Assembly (NCBI GenBank): GCA_036346255.1
Contig: JAYEVH010000117.1
Location: 122,145-186,144 of the forward strand
Direction: 5' to 3'
DNA: 64,000 nucleotides
Source: Ampelocalamus luodianensis
Lineage: Eukaryota; Streptophyta; Magnoliopsida; Poales; Poaceae
Under the pieces are notes generated by a model. That model was not told where the DNA came from. It made no database searches and saw only the letters and a program-made list of their open reading frames with translations. Positions within the stretch are counted from its first letter, which is position 1. Every line of letters begins with the position of its first letter. The translations under genes were made by a program, and so were the position numbers. Below, piece after piece: positions 21,999 to 33,778 of this stretch.

Positions 21999-23759
21999 TA
22001 AATGTAATTTATACCTCTTTTTCCACTGCACAAAGGACGCTGTACAAACTACCCATACTCATAGAAATACTCTTTCCTAATACATAATGTTATTGCTAAC
22101 CATCTTTGGGACATCCATGCATTTAATACATTTAACAAGTAAATTAACTCGAAGTCCCCATATTTGCAATCAGTTTTAACCAGTAGTCTCTTCTTTTCAC
22201 AGGCCAATCAAGTCACCATATCAGTAAAAGGCTGCAATTGGGACCTGCCATCATGTTCGGCTGATGAATCAACAGCTAGGATGGTGTTACTGCCCTGTCG
22301 GTTGCATAAACAGCATAGCATGACTTTGGAGTTAAAATTATGTTACACCACATAGTCTTGTTTTGCTAGCTAATTTTTGTTCACAAGTTTAGCAACTTTA
22401 AATCACTATGGAGAGAACCCAAAGATTATACTGCATTGTTGTTTTGTATAACCTAGTATATTGGTCAAGTTTACAATATAGACACCAAATTCACTCCAAA
22501 TGTTACTCTCATTGATAATACTTAACAATGAGGATTTAAACCTCCACCACATTAAAAATATAGGGATCAACCTAATTGGTAAATTGCTATATAGGGACCT
22601 CTGGTGAAATCATACCACTTTCAAGTTTCAAGTCCAAAAAAGATACTGTGCAAACCAGTTGTGAAGGGTATCGCCGCCAAGCAAACGTGATTAATCATTA
22701 CACTGCCGATTAATCAGCATTTAACTGTAGATTATGCGTTCATAATAATATATTCATTTACATTTAAAAATAATCAAATATAAATTAATCGGCATACACT
22801 ATATACCCAATGCCAACAATTAATCGGCTGAAACAGTGTTTTTTACAACAAACTATCCACAATCAAAGCATCTCTTTCTAAAAAACCGCTAGAAAATATA
22901 TCTGATACTACCAAATCAAGTCCTACGTGCTGTTGAATTCTCCAACCATAAACTAGCACTACACATCCAACGACCAAAGCAAGCATTTCACCAGCCATGC
23001 CTGGGCCATGCATTCGGTCTCCACAAGTAGAACTGTCAAGTAAGGAAGCACCTATAGGCCCGAAACAAGTTAGTTGAGCAACAAAAAGGGCGCCCTTTGT
23101 GACCACGCGGCATTGCAAGCACAAAGCGCGAAGCATTTGTCGATGTGTAACATAAAATTTGCTACTGTATTTTTTTGGGGAAATAAAACTTGCACTTGGG
23201 CCAAACAAACAAAAGTCCCAGTATCTGAGTAAATGCATCTCAGTCCAGAAGGTGGAGCGCGCCAAAGGAGTGAGTTGTTGAGCGGGTGCGATGTTAGGAA
23301 GGGGGCATACATCACTCGTGCATGGCTAGAAGCGCATCATTACCTTTTCCCAGCAGATGATGGGTGTGTTTGGAAATTCGCCCTGGCCTAGTCCTCACGC
23401 ATCACAAATTAACCTGAAATTCATATGACACCACAAATTCACAATGATCAACTACCCCAGGCTATCCGCGCTTCAGAAATCAAAACCCAGCAAGAACGCA
23501 AAGAACCAAGTATCGAAAGAAGAAAAAAATGGAAATAACTCGGTGATGCATACAAGTAAATTTTACAAGGGAGAAAAAATAGAATGCAAGGAAGGCAATT
23601 TCCAAGAAAGAAAAATAGAATGCAAAAAAAGTTCAATCTTGAAACGGAAAAGGGAAAAGAACGCCAAGAACCCAAATCTTAGACGAAGAAAAAAAAATGC
23701 AAATAACTGGAGCGATCGGATGCCACGAAGCAAAGCCAAAAGCCCGTCAGAAGGTGTAG
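21999..23759. other. Probable intron/5' region of the host gene
   Basis: No transposon ends recognised. Open stretches on the minus strand (22,843-23,265 and others) have no domain. The pyrimidine-rich minus-strand sequence at 23,450-23,750 has intron-like character. Confidence 0.35.
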
Positions 23760-24060
23760 TGCCACGAACCCGGTGCTATCGTTGCGGCGGCGAGTAAAAC
23801 CCAAAAACCCTAGCCGTCAAGATTGCGTCAAACGGAGAAAGAAAGGAGAGCCGAAAACTAGCAAACCGAAACGATCGCAAGTGAGAGCCGTTACCAAGAC
23901 AATGCAACGCGTGATCTTGGGGGAAGCTTAGAGGCGGGCCAACGGCCTGGACGGTCGCGACGCGCGAGTGGCGGCGAAAACCTACGAACCTACCCACCGA
24001 AGGAGCTTAGAGGAAGAAAGCAGCGAGCAAGCGCCGAGAATCGTGTTTTCTCGTTTATAT
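23760..24060 (-). promoter_or_regulatory. Likely promoter and 5' leader of a minus-strand gene
   Basis: On the minus strand GATATAAACG gives a TATA box at 24,054-24,059. It is followed by a GC-richer, pyrimidine-rich leader with the GCTAGGGTTT phrase (near 23,810) common in plant 5' UTRs, then T-rich intron-like sequence. The nearest downstream coding exons on this strand are those ending at 14,963, so this is proposed as the promoter of that gene, with the intervening ~9 kb as intron. The link is inference and would need transcript evidence. Confidence 0.45.
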
Positions 24061-24392
24061 CCCCTTTTAAGGGCGGATTTCGTTTTTGTCTCCTCCAAAC
24101 TGAGCAGCTCAGAGGAGAGGTGCGGGAGGAGGCCGTGTGTCGAGTCGCATTGAGACTTGATCCACCCGTGTTGTCACGTCACGTTTGCTCCAGGCTGCGG
24201 CGCGGCTGCCCGATAAAGAGTGGCTTCTCCCTCTCATCAATGTTTGCTTGCTTGCGTGGTTTTGCCCAGCGCGGCAGGAGGGCTAGCCAAATATTCTAAT
24301 TTGTTGTGTCAATATTTCAAATGTCTTTATCGCTGTGTCAGCCTCGACTGATAGTACCTTTTTTCCCAAGAAAATTTAGCTAAAATTTGCAT
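24060..24392. other. Upstream region of the proposed promoter
   Basis: No gene. GTCACGTCACGT at about 24,173-24,184 contains ACGT cores of the kind bound by bZIP factors; this is only a motif match. Confidence 0.3.
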
Positions 24393-25080
24393 TGTTATAC
24401 TTTATACATCTTCTTGTACACACAAGCCCTAAATCGGATTAGAATTTACAAGAAACGGTATTAACGTGCATAGCATCAAGAATGAAATAGATAAATCTTG
24501 TAGAGAGAAATAAATAACGACGATGAAATAGTCATTATGGGAGAATTTATCACCAATTTATCATGCTAATATGGTGATCTCATCGTTCTCCTTAATTTTA
24601 TCATCCACACTAGTCGGTTGTGTGATAAGTTTATTGAAGACATTGAGATGATCAACGAACCATGCGTCTTTCTTTATATACTGACTTTTACGGTTGTAAA
24701 CCAAAGATCCATTGATTTGTTAGCGACTTTGCCATATATAATTCTTTTAAGTCACTCCATAATTTATTAAGTGAATTTTCCTTAATTACAGTACTTTACC
24801 TCATCGGAAACACATAGACATATTATACTGACGGCCTTCCGCTCCATCACCTTCCATTCTTCAACAAACGTCGTTTTGGTTTGTCCCCTCCAAGAGTATC
24901 GATTAACCCTTGCTGGATAAGGACATATTTCACTACACATTGTGACCCGCTGAAATTTTCCCCACCTTCAAATTTCTTCACTTGATTCAACATCGTCGAT
25001 ATTAATCTTGATTTTGTGTCACCGACACTTCGTCGACCTTCTCGCAAATCATATTAATTTAGTCTTAGCTCGATACCACT
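24393..25080 (-). mobile_element. Truncated copia internal region plus LTR fragment
   Basis: On the minus strand, just after the LTR end at 25,081, comes AGTGGTATCGAGC (25,068-25,080), a copia primer site. It is followed by a decayed gag start (25,047-24,847) with KKFEGGENF and VLIQQGLIDTL, matching the copia gag opening. Sequence at 24,393-24,535 again resembles the LTR end region. The internal region between is lost or unrecognisable. Confidence 0.55.
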
Positions 25081-26133
25081 TGTTATACTCTGATACCTTA
25101 TTATACACAACAGCCCCAGATCGAATCAGAGTTGCAAGATATGGCATGAGTGTGCACGATATCAAGAATAAAGTAGATGAATCTCGTAGAGAGAACCAAA
25201 TAACGACGACAAAATAATCACGACGAGAAAGAAAGATTTGGCAAAACCGATCGCAATCCTTAAGCACAACCTCAAAAGAGTACAAAGGATTGTCACTCTC
25301 TCACAACCATCTCGAACCTTTTAGGGCCATTGGATTCTTGCCATATACAAGAATCTAGTGCTAAAGAATAATTTGGCCTATAATCCTCTCGTGTGCCTCT
25401 TGCTTTAGATAAGTTGGTTTGTGGCTTGTTGTCGTCACAGGGCCCCCTGTGAGACGCAGGCCCTAGGCAAATCGTCGAATCTGGCTTGGATGGAATAGTG
25501 ACAAGGAAGTTCCTCGTTGGGCATGTACCTTGCAGTTTTCATCATCCCGACTCAACCCAAAAAGCACAACATACCCACTCCTGCCACCCAAAGCGTGGGG
25601 TTATAGGTATGCGCCATCGGGCTCAGCAAGAGTAGGCATGTTGGGCTTTTCGGGGTGAGATGGGATGATGAAAAATGCAAGGTACATGCCCAACAAGGAA
25701 CCTGCTTGTCAGTATTCCATCCAAGCCGGATTCGATGGTTTGCCTGGGGCCTGCGTCTCACAGGGCACCCTGTGTCGACAACAAGCTACAAACCAACTCA
25801 TCCAAAACAAAAGGCGCACGAGAGGATTAGAGGCTAGGTTATTCTTTAGCACTAGAGTCTTGTATAGGGCAAGGATCCGAGGGTTCCAAAAGGTTCGAGA
25901 TGGTTATGAGAGAGTGACAATCCCTTGTACTCTTTTAAGGTTGTACTTAAGGAATTTGCGGTCGGTTTTGCCAAATCTTTCTCTCTTGTCGTGATTATTT
26001 TGTCGTTATTATTTGGTTCTCTCTACGAGATTCATCTACTTCATTCTTGATATCGTGCACGCTTGTACCATATCTCGCAATCCTGATGTGATTTGGGGGT
26101 TACTGCGTATAAGAAGTGTATTAGAGTATAAGA
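25081..26133. repeat. Large near-perfect inverted repeat (head-to-head copia LTRs)
   Basis: The left arm 25,081-25,597 and right arm 25,611-26,133 are reverse complements with scattered mismatches along their whole length, separated by only about 13 bp. The outer ends are TGTTATACTC and GAGTATAAGA. The left arm ends at a copia primer site, so each arm appears to be an LTR. The two LTRs point away from a common centre. A transcript across it would fold into a ~500-bp hairpin. Confidence 0.8.
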
Positions 26134-26376
26134 TGGATGATTTTTCTTATACCTTATAAAACATTGCTTCCTCCTCGTACCCACTTTATGCCACATAGAG
26201 CCGAAAAAAAGTATTTTCTTTTTATTTTTCAAGATGCAATGAAATATTGATATGTGAGCCATTAGTATGCAGTAAAGGCATGTATAATGTAGATGCTGGA
26301 AGATGTGTTTAACAAAATAAAACTACTTTTTCTTGCCTACTAGGACATATATGGTGCTTATTTTATAGCATTGATA
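26134..26376. other. AT-rich spacer
   Basis: No recognisable feature between the inverted repeat and the Stowaway MITE. Confidence 0.3.
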
Positions 26377-26634
26377 CTCCCTGTAGTTCACAACAACATA
26401 TCGTTTTCGATACATATAGTCAGACTTTTGAAACTTTAGCTATTGACATCTTTTAAATATTTAGATTCATACATGAAAATCATATTTATAGATTCATCTT
26501 GAAAAGTACTTTCATAATATTATAATTTTGTTTTGCTTTATAATATATTACAATAGAATTTAGTGATCAAAATTGTTTTTTTTATCGTGATGATGTCCAA
26601 AATGATATGATTTTTTTTTGTGAACTGGAGGGAG
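26377..26634. mobile_element. Stowaway-type MITE (258 bp)
   Basis: Left terminus CTCCCTGTAGTTCAC; the right terminus, inverted, is CTCCCTCCAGTTCAC. TA flanks on both sides (26,375-26,376 and 26,635-26,636). AT-rich interior with no coding. Size, ends and TA duplication are those of Stowaway (Tc1/mariner-derived) MITEs. Confidence 0.85.
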
Positions 26635-27346
26635 TATTTAAGTAGATACAATGCTTAACAGGCATTTATGCATATAACTACATATAATAAATATATAATA
26701 CAATAAAAGAGTGCTCTGTTATAGGAGATGACTCTTACTAAATGCTTAACGATGTAATTATATTACCTCTCTTTAAGCACTTTTTACAAGCACCTTTCAT
26801 CGTACATGTTCTAATAAACTAACAAGGAGAGTACATGTTGTATACTATAATAGCCTAACTTTGAGTCTTTTGAATATTTATAGAATTTTGTGGATTTTCA
26901 AAAACTTTTGTTGCTTTTTGTGTAATTGCAAAATTTTGGGTGCATTTCAAAAGTCAAAACCAAATCCTAGCCTTAAAATGAATTAATAAAAATCTACAAG
27001 AAAAATTAATTTCAAAAACCCTTTTGAATTGAAATTCAAATTCATCTCAAAAGAATTCAAACAAAGATCAAATCTATTTTTCCCTCTCTCCACTCTTAGG
27101 TCGCTTTCCACCCCACCAGCCTAGCTTCCTTCCTGGCACTCAGCCTGCTCGCGCCGCCTCGGCCCACACGCACGCCCACGCCCACGCCTCCATCTCCTTC
27201 CCCCTCGTGAGGCCTAGCCCACTCGGCCTTCCTCCATGTGCACCGCAGACCAGCCGCTCGCGCACCGCTCGCCAGCCCTCTCTCACTCGCTCTCACTTAC
27301 CTGGTGGCCCTTGGCCTCGCACGTCAGTGTACCATGCTAGCTCGCT

Positions 27347-27391
<45 letters not shown>

Positions 27392-27758
27392 CCATGCCAT
27401 GCTCGTTGACTGGTGGACCCCGAACCCACCTATCGGGCTCCTATTCATCGTCTTCCTCGCTCACACCACACCGCTTACCTCTCTGCTTTCTACTCTACCA
27501 TCAAGGCCGCACTCGAGTGCCCCTCTGCGCTGCAGACCTCGAGCACCACCCTCTCTTCGTTGTGACCTTGTTCCATCACCGTGCCAGTGACTGGCCCTTA
27601 AATCCCGCGAAAACACGAATTCTCGCGCACAGCCACGACATGGTCACCACCATCTCGCGCATTCCAGTGCCTATGAAGCTTCTTGAGTGCGTCATCTCCT
27701 TCACCTCTTCCACCGCAAGCTGTTGCCCTCACTTACTCTGTCTCTCTTGCTCTCAATC
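26635..27758 (+). other. Partial gypsy-like LTR and (TC)n microsatellite
   Basis: From about 26,840 the AT-rich to C-rich progression resembles the other Tekay-type LTRs here, but no TGTAACA start is present. A pure (TC)n run lies at 27,352-27,389. Long open frames at 27,207-27,894 are by-products of C-rich composition. Confidence 0.4.
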
Positions 27759-28074
27759 TGTAAGATCCCAAAGTTTTGGTGTAAGATCCCAAAGTTTTGT
27801 TACCAAAAATAAAATTAATAAAGTTATTATTCTATTGGATTTTTCTATGTTTCAAAAGAGTATTCTTGATTTTCTTGAATTTACTAGTTTTTAAAGTCAA
27901 AAGGGAAATTTGTTGAGTTTTTTGGGATTTTCTTGAATTTAAAGTTAAAAATTAAATTAAATTAAATTATTATTTTTTTTGGAATTTAAAAGGGTTTTAT
28001 ATTTTCCAGAAATTAAAAATAAAACCAACTTTAAGTTGGAAATAATGTATTTATGTGTAAAATAATTCAGGGAA
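27759..28074 (+). mobile_element. LTR fragment with duplicated 21-bp start
   Basis: TGTAAGATCCCAAAGTTTTG occurs twice in tandem (27,759-27,779 and 27,780-27,800), followed by AT-rich LTR sequence. It is truncated by the next LTR start at 28,075. Confidence 0.6.
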
Positions 28075-30801
28075 TGTAACATCCCAAAATATGGGCATGT
28101 GTTTCAAATGTATAAAAATGTGATCTTTTCAAAAGTTTCGATGCATTCCTTTGTCATTTGATTTATTTGGATTTCTATTCAAGGTTTTGTTGATTTTAAA
28201 CCTAAACATCAATATAGGAAAACATAAACCTATTGGATAATTAAAAACAAATTGAAATGAATGATTAAAGATCCAAACTTATCATTTTGTCTTGAATGTA
28301 AAATGGGAAATAATTAAAACATGTTTTACAAACCTTCCTAAAATCAATTAACTAAAGCACAAGTAAAATAGAAAATCAAAAGATGTTCTGAGAAAAATAT
28401 AAAACAAATAAAACCCTAGAAAATTTACACAATAATCCTCACTATATTCTCAGCCTCCCCAAAAAATTTCATCATTTTTGGAGCTCGGCAGCTATACTTA
28501 AAAATTTCTAGAACATCTCAGCCTTTTACAAAATGTGGGAAAACCTAATTCTTCCTCCTCCCACTGACATGCGGGACCAACCCACGGGCTTCTCCCTCCA
28601 TGCGCACGGCGCAGTAGCGCCAGCGCAATGCCATGGCCACTCCGCTCTTGCCAGCGCGCCACCGGCTCGCCTCTGGTTTTGACCGCGTGCCACTAGTTTC
28701 CCTTGCCCTCGGCCGTATCATGTGCGCCTTAACTAACCGGTCACGCTCGCCGTCGCTACCCATCTGCTCAATCGCCCGTGCCGTGCGTCACTACATCCGA
28801 GCTCAACGCCGCCGGGATTCCTGTGCTCCCTCCTCACGAGCTCTCCACCCCGATGCTATGAAAGGGCACCAGAGCCCCTCTACCTCCTTTCTTCCACCCT
28901 GGTCCTTCTCCTCCATTCGCCTTCTTCCACCAAGCTGAGCGCAAAGAGAACTCTAGCTCCAAGTTTTGGCCGACACGCCGTAGCGACGCCGTCGGTGCTT
29001 TGGTGATCAATTGGACTTGCCACCCCGTCATGATATGTTCCAGAGCACAACCACCCTTTCCCCTCATCTAATTTTTACTTTCCTTCACATGAACACGCCG
29101 GAGCTTCCCTCTTCGCCATCTCCAGCCAACACTGCCCTTCCTCCACCACACTATCTCTGGTGAGCCCATGTACAATTCATTCCTCTCTGAGCATCTACTT
29201 GACATCCTCAAGCTTCCCCAACCTCTCTTTTCCCTCCTCTTTGCGTAGGTCAGCCGCACCAGTAGAGCTCCCCTCGATGCTGCTAGCTCATCTCTGATCA
29301 TCTTCATTGCTCCGGTGAGTTCCTAGTACTACGTAGGAGTTCATGCGCGCGCTAAATGGCTTGGAGAACCATCGGGTTGCAATATGGCATGTTGGCCCAA
29401 ACGCCACCGCCGCCAATCCTCGCCATACTGCCGTTGCGGTTCACCGAAGTCCTCATCGCCGGTACTGGTAGGATCACGTGAACCTCAGGGTTCCATTTTT
29501 AGCAATCGCCGCCGCCGTGGACGAGTTCGCCGGCAACAAGCGCGACAAGATCGTCGCCTGAGAGCCTCCTCTGCTGTTCAAAGTAGGCAGCTACTATGGA
29601 GTACAATTAAAACCAAATCACTATCGGATTAGGGCTAAGTAATGATTAGTTAGCTTTAATTGTTGCATAGTTTCGCTGACATGTGGGGGTCACGAACAAA
29701 AATCCCGGAGCATTAAGTGCTTTGTGTTTCACGCCGAGCCACTGATGCATGGGCCCGAGCGCAATTAAGTGCACATCGCACTGGTTCATGGACCAGTGGA
29801 CCGAGTGCGTGGACTCTAGTCCAAGCACTATTCATATGAACCAAGCCAATGACATGTAGAACACACTTGTCAGTAAGTATTTCCTTAAGAAAAATAAATA
29901 TAAAAGAAAAAGAAAATCCCTTGGACCCACCTGTCATACACTGAGCTTTTCGGTTAGAAAAAATATCAAAAATAAAAAGAAAAGGCTGGGTCCCACCTGT
30001 CAGAGAGAGGTTTCTCTCTCCCTTTTCATTTTCCAGGAATTTTCAAACTGACTCAAATTCAAACCTTAATAACTTTTGCTACAAAACTCCAAATTAAATT
30101 ATTTTTATCTCTAAATTCATCTAAAACCATGCTCTACTTGAATATGCAAAAATATTTGGATTTTGCTATTGTTTAATTTATTTGGCATTATTTAATTGAT
30201 TTCTGGCTCTTTTTGACATAGACGTTGATTATTCAAACGAGACTTTCGACGACCAACCGACCTCCTACTCAGAACAACAAGAGCAAGGCAAGCACCCCCT
30301 TTGATCATGCTGATCCCATTATTTTACTTATTGTACTCTATTTTGCAAAGCTATTGTTGCATACGTGTATGTTCAGTATTAAATTGTTATGTTTGGGATA
30401 TCGGTAGTTGTAAATCCTATTCGATGCATGAATTCCCTGGATATGTTGATGTCCTTACTATTGTAGCTATTAGGATATGAGTTAGACAATATATAATGTC
30501 AACTTGGGAATTTGAGCGCGAATATCGCACCAACGCTAATTAGAGCGGTAGTTTTTCCTAAAGATTACTAAAGGACAATATAATAAACATGAATTTGGGA
30601 GATTTATGAAAAATTTCCAGAGGGGTGTGCCTCAGTTATTTTGCATAAAACAAAATGAAAAACTTAGTTTTAGACGCGGGCGAGTTATATTATATTCTAA
30701 GAAGAGTGAGAGAGGAGTCTCACTAGTAGATCAGGAGAGATTCTCACCTGAGTAAATTAAGGACCGAATGCCGCAAATCCAAGCTAAGATCTAACATTAC
30801 A
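28075..30801 (+). mobile_element. Gypsy LTR fragment P0
   Basis: Starts TGTAACATCCCAAAATATGG and follows the Tekay-type LTR layout: an AT-rich start, a C-rich centre (28,550-29,600), and a 3' part alignable with the P2 LTR (e.g. TCTCACCTGAGTAAAT near 30,750). It ends at the left edge of element M before reaching an LTR terminus, so M either inserted into it or truncated it. Confidence 0.6.
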
Positions 30802-33490
30802 TGTCGGGACCCCGAGTCGCTAGACCAGAGCCCTCTGTGTATTCTCGAACTAGTCCCAGATCAGTAGCTAGCTCACATAGTGACATCATCGATGATAAAC
30901 ATATCCATACAACGAAAAGACAATGAAGCAGACAATTTAATATTACTCAGTAGCAAAAGGACCATATAGTCAAGTCTTACAAAGTTTGCCACGCAGGGCT
31001 TAACAGCACAAGATAACTTGCAGTGAAACCAAAATATCTCGTGGTGGCCAACCGATATGCCCACAGGCAATCGAGTGGAGGACGTGACCTAGTTCGCATA
31101 GTCTTCAAAGTAATCTTCCTCGTAGAACTCGGTGTTCCCTGGTTCTTCTTCGGCGACTGATCAACAAGTGGCGCAAAGCTGTGAGTACTTTAAAGTACTC
31201 AGCAAGTCGTAGGGAAATGTATGCAAATAATATTCATGCAAGGTTTGACAAGGATAACTTTATGGCTATTTTGCTGAAAGCAGTATTGATAGTAATTACA
31301 GTAAGTATATTGAAAAGCACATTTTAAAAGATTAATACATAAGTAATCAAGTTCATTTGCAATCAACTAGTGAACACCCCATCCACTACTCAGATGAAGC
31401 ATCCTCATCCTAATGTGCTTCTTGCACCCTCTTTACTGTACGATCATTTGCCTGAGTATGAAATCATTTTTGGGTTTAACCTGACCAAATGGCAACCCTT
31501 GCCAGGGCATAACAACTTTTAACAACAGTGGCCATGCCATAGTTCCATATTCCATTAAGTCGGATTTATACATATGAGCATGTGATCATGAATCACATCG
31601 GATAGCTAAAGTGTGTCTAATCATATATGATACCCAAGTTGATACTAACATATGTCCAACTAAAATTAACCCATCCTATGGTGTTCAAGGGTACATGTCA
31701 TTCAAATTTTCCAATGAGGCATAATAACAATTAGGTAATTAGCTATCCCCGTAACCATTTAATATAAAACTAGCAATATATGTTGATATAAAACAACATA
31801 ATTTTATAAAGTGGGTACGGCATGATCAAAGGTCTACGACTTGCCTTCGTTGAAGAGTTGAGATGCTTCGGTCGTCGGGACCAAGAATTCATCTGAAACG
31901 CCGGAATCTATACGTACAAAACAAGCCAAATAAATAAAATAATTCCAAATAAAATCCAAAATTTTACCAAATAAGAACCAAAATAAAGATAATGAATTTA
32001 GATGAATTTAGAAATTTGAATCACTCGAATTGAATCTAGAACGAAGGAGAACGGGCTCTCGGAAGTTTGAAAACACATGAAACGATGAAAATTAGGTTTT
32101 TCCAAATTCGTGGATTTATTTTTCTTAAGGAAAATCGGTTTACCGCGTCAGCTGATATCAATGAGGGGTTTTGGATTTTGGTCGATTTGTTTTTCTAAGG
32201 GAAAAAGGGAATACCACGTGGGCTTCCACGTGGACTACCACGCATGCAAATGAGCTGACGTGGCCGTGACATGGCGCCACGTGGCGGGACCAAGATGCAC
32301 ATAGTTTACGGTGGGGTAGTGGCCAGCAGTGAGGTCACCCATGAGAAGAGGGGCTTACGGCGATCAAGATGCACATAGTTTCGATGGCAAGGCGACAAGG
32401 GGTGGCTGGCGGCGAGAAGGAGGGGCGACGGCGGCTATCGAAGGTGGCTTTGGGGTTCCGGCGGTGGTCCAGAGGTGGGGAGGCATGCACAGGGTGGCCC
32501 GCATGCTTGCGAACTCAGAGGTGAGGATGACGGCGTCGGAGGAGGCCTGGCGGTGGCGCTAGAGGCAACGTCGTGAAGCTCAGCCGGCAGGGAGAAAACT
32601 CGAATAGCGGCCGGAGGAGAGCGAGAGAGAGAGGGGGAGGTGAGAGGAAAGACAGAGGGGACCACGGGGTATCTGGTGCTAGCATTTAAAGGGCTCGGCG
32701 AGGTCCGAAGGGGAAAATCGAGCGTGGAGCAGCGACGGGTTTCGCAGGGAGCTCGCGTGCTCTGGCAAAATCGGGTGGAAAAGGATGGAGGGGACGGCGT
32801 GGGCGAGCGCGGCGGTGATAGGGTGATGGGATGGCACGGGCGCGAGAAAAGGGGGCAACGAGACGGTGATCCGGTTAGAAACACGGTGCAAAAGCGCGTA
32901 TGTGCGGCATGGCGCGCGAGGAAGAAGACGAAGAGGAGAAGGTCTTGATAGGTGGACCCCACATCGCCGGGAGTGAGAGGGGAGGCGCGGAGCGGGCTAG
33001 CGTGGGAAATGGGCCGCGGAGATTAAGATTCGGTCCGGGCGGGGGGGGGATTTAAATGCATTTTTGAATTACTGAAATACAAGAAATCCAAAAGGTTTTT
33101 TAGTAAAATAGTTAATATAGTCCAAAAATTATAGGAAAATACACATAAGTCCCTGGAATTATTGAGAACTTAATAAAAATATTTTCAACTTAACTTTAGC
33201 TTTTAATTTTGCGAATAAAATCTTTTTAATTTTGGGACAAAAAGAAAAGCCATTTCTAAAATCTAGAAAATCCAAGAAATAGCTTAAAATAACAAGTTTG
33301 ACTTTAAAATCCAAATAAAATCAAGAAAACTCAAATAAACCAACTTGAATTAATTAAAATTTGATTTATTCAGTTTAAACTATTTTTTATTTTTAAAATT
33401 TCAAGTTAAGCTTTAGCAACTTAATAAAATCAAATGGTTATTTTTAAAATTTTGAAAATTTTCAAGAACTTTGGAAATTGGGATGTTACA
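30802..33490 (-). repeat. 3' LTR of element M
   Basis: 2,689 bp from TGTAACATCC (minus, at 33,490) to CCCGACA (30,802). It matches 53,557-about 54,120 over the R/U5 part. It lacks a block that the partial 5' LTR retains, the junction being near 31,390. The GC-rich central part lies at 32,270-33,040. Confidence 0.8.
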
Positions 33491-33502
33491 AACCGACCCT
33501 CC

Positions 33503-33778
33503 TTAAAGGAAATCTCGACCTCGTGATTCGGGAAGACTAGGGAATAGGTGTGAAAACTTGGCCTTCAGGTCTTCTTCATGCTCCCAGGTGGCCTTCTCTT
33601 TAGTGTGATTGCTCCACTGAACTTTGCAGAACCAGATGATCTTGCTTCTTATTACTCGCTCTGCCACTTCCAAAATCTTGATGGGTTGCTCCATGTAAGT
33701 GAGATCTTCTTGCAGATCAACTGCTTCTAACGACATCTGCTCTTTTGGCACACGCATGCACTTCTTCAATTGAGACAC
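33503..33778 (-). pseudogene. Chromodomain at the pol C-terminus of M
   Basis: The 91 codons contain the linker 'SQLKKCMRVP' and the chromodomain-like block 'DLTYMEQPIKILE...KVQWSNH...ATWEHEEDL', characteristic of Tekay/Del chromoviruses. In that family it sits at the integrase C-terminus and is thought to steer integration to heterochromatin. The stop is followed directly by the polypurine tract and the 3' LTR. Confidence 0.8.

Noticed and set aside
22217..22294. Possible 78-bp minus-strand exon (26 codons, GCAACCGACAG acceptor, ATG/GTGAC donor) of the host gene
   Set aside because: Phase 0 at both ends does not join directly to the phase-2 exon at 14,963, and there is no other support.
22843..23265. 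140-codon minus-strand frame upstream of the host gene exons
   Set aside because: No splice sites or motif linking it to the gene; left as intron.
27207..27894. 218-codon open frame across a (TC)n run
   Set aside because: The frame is carried by the microsatellite and C-rich LTR-like sequence; no motif.
32435..32962. 175-codon minus-strand frame
   Set aside because: Lies in the GC-rich middle of the 3' LTR of M and is compositional.
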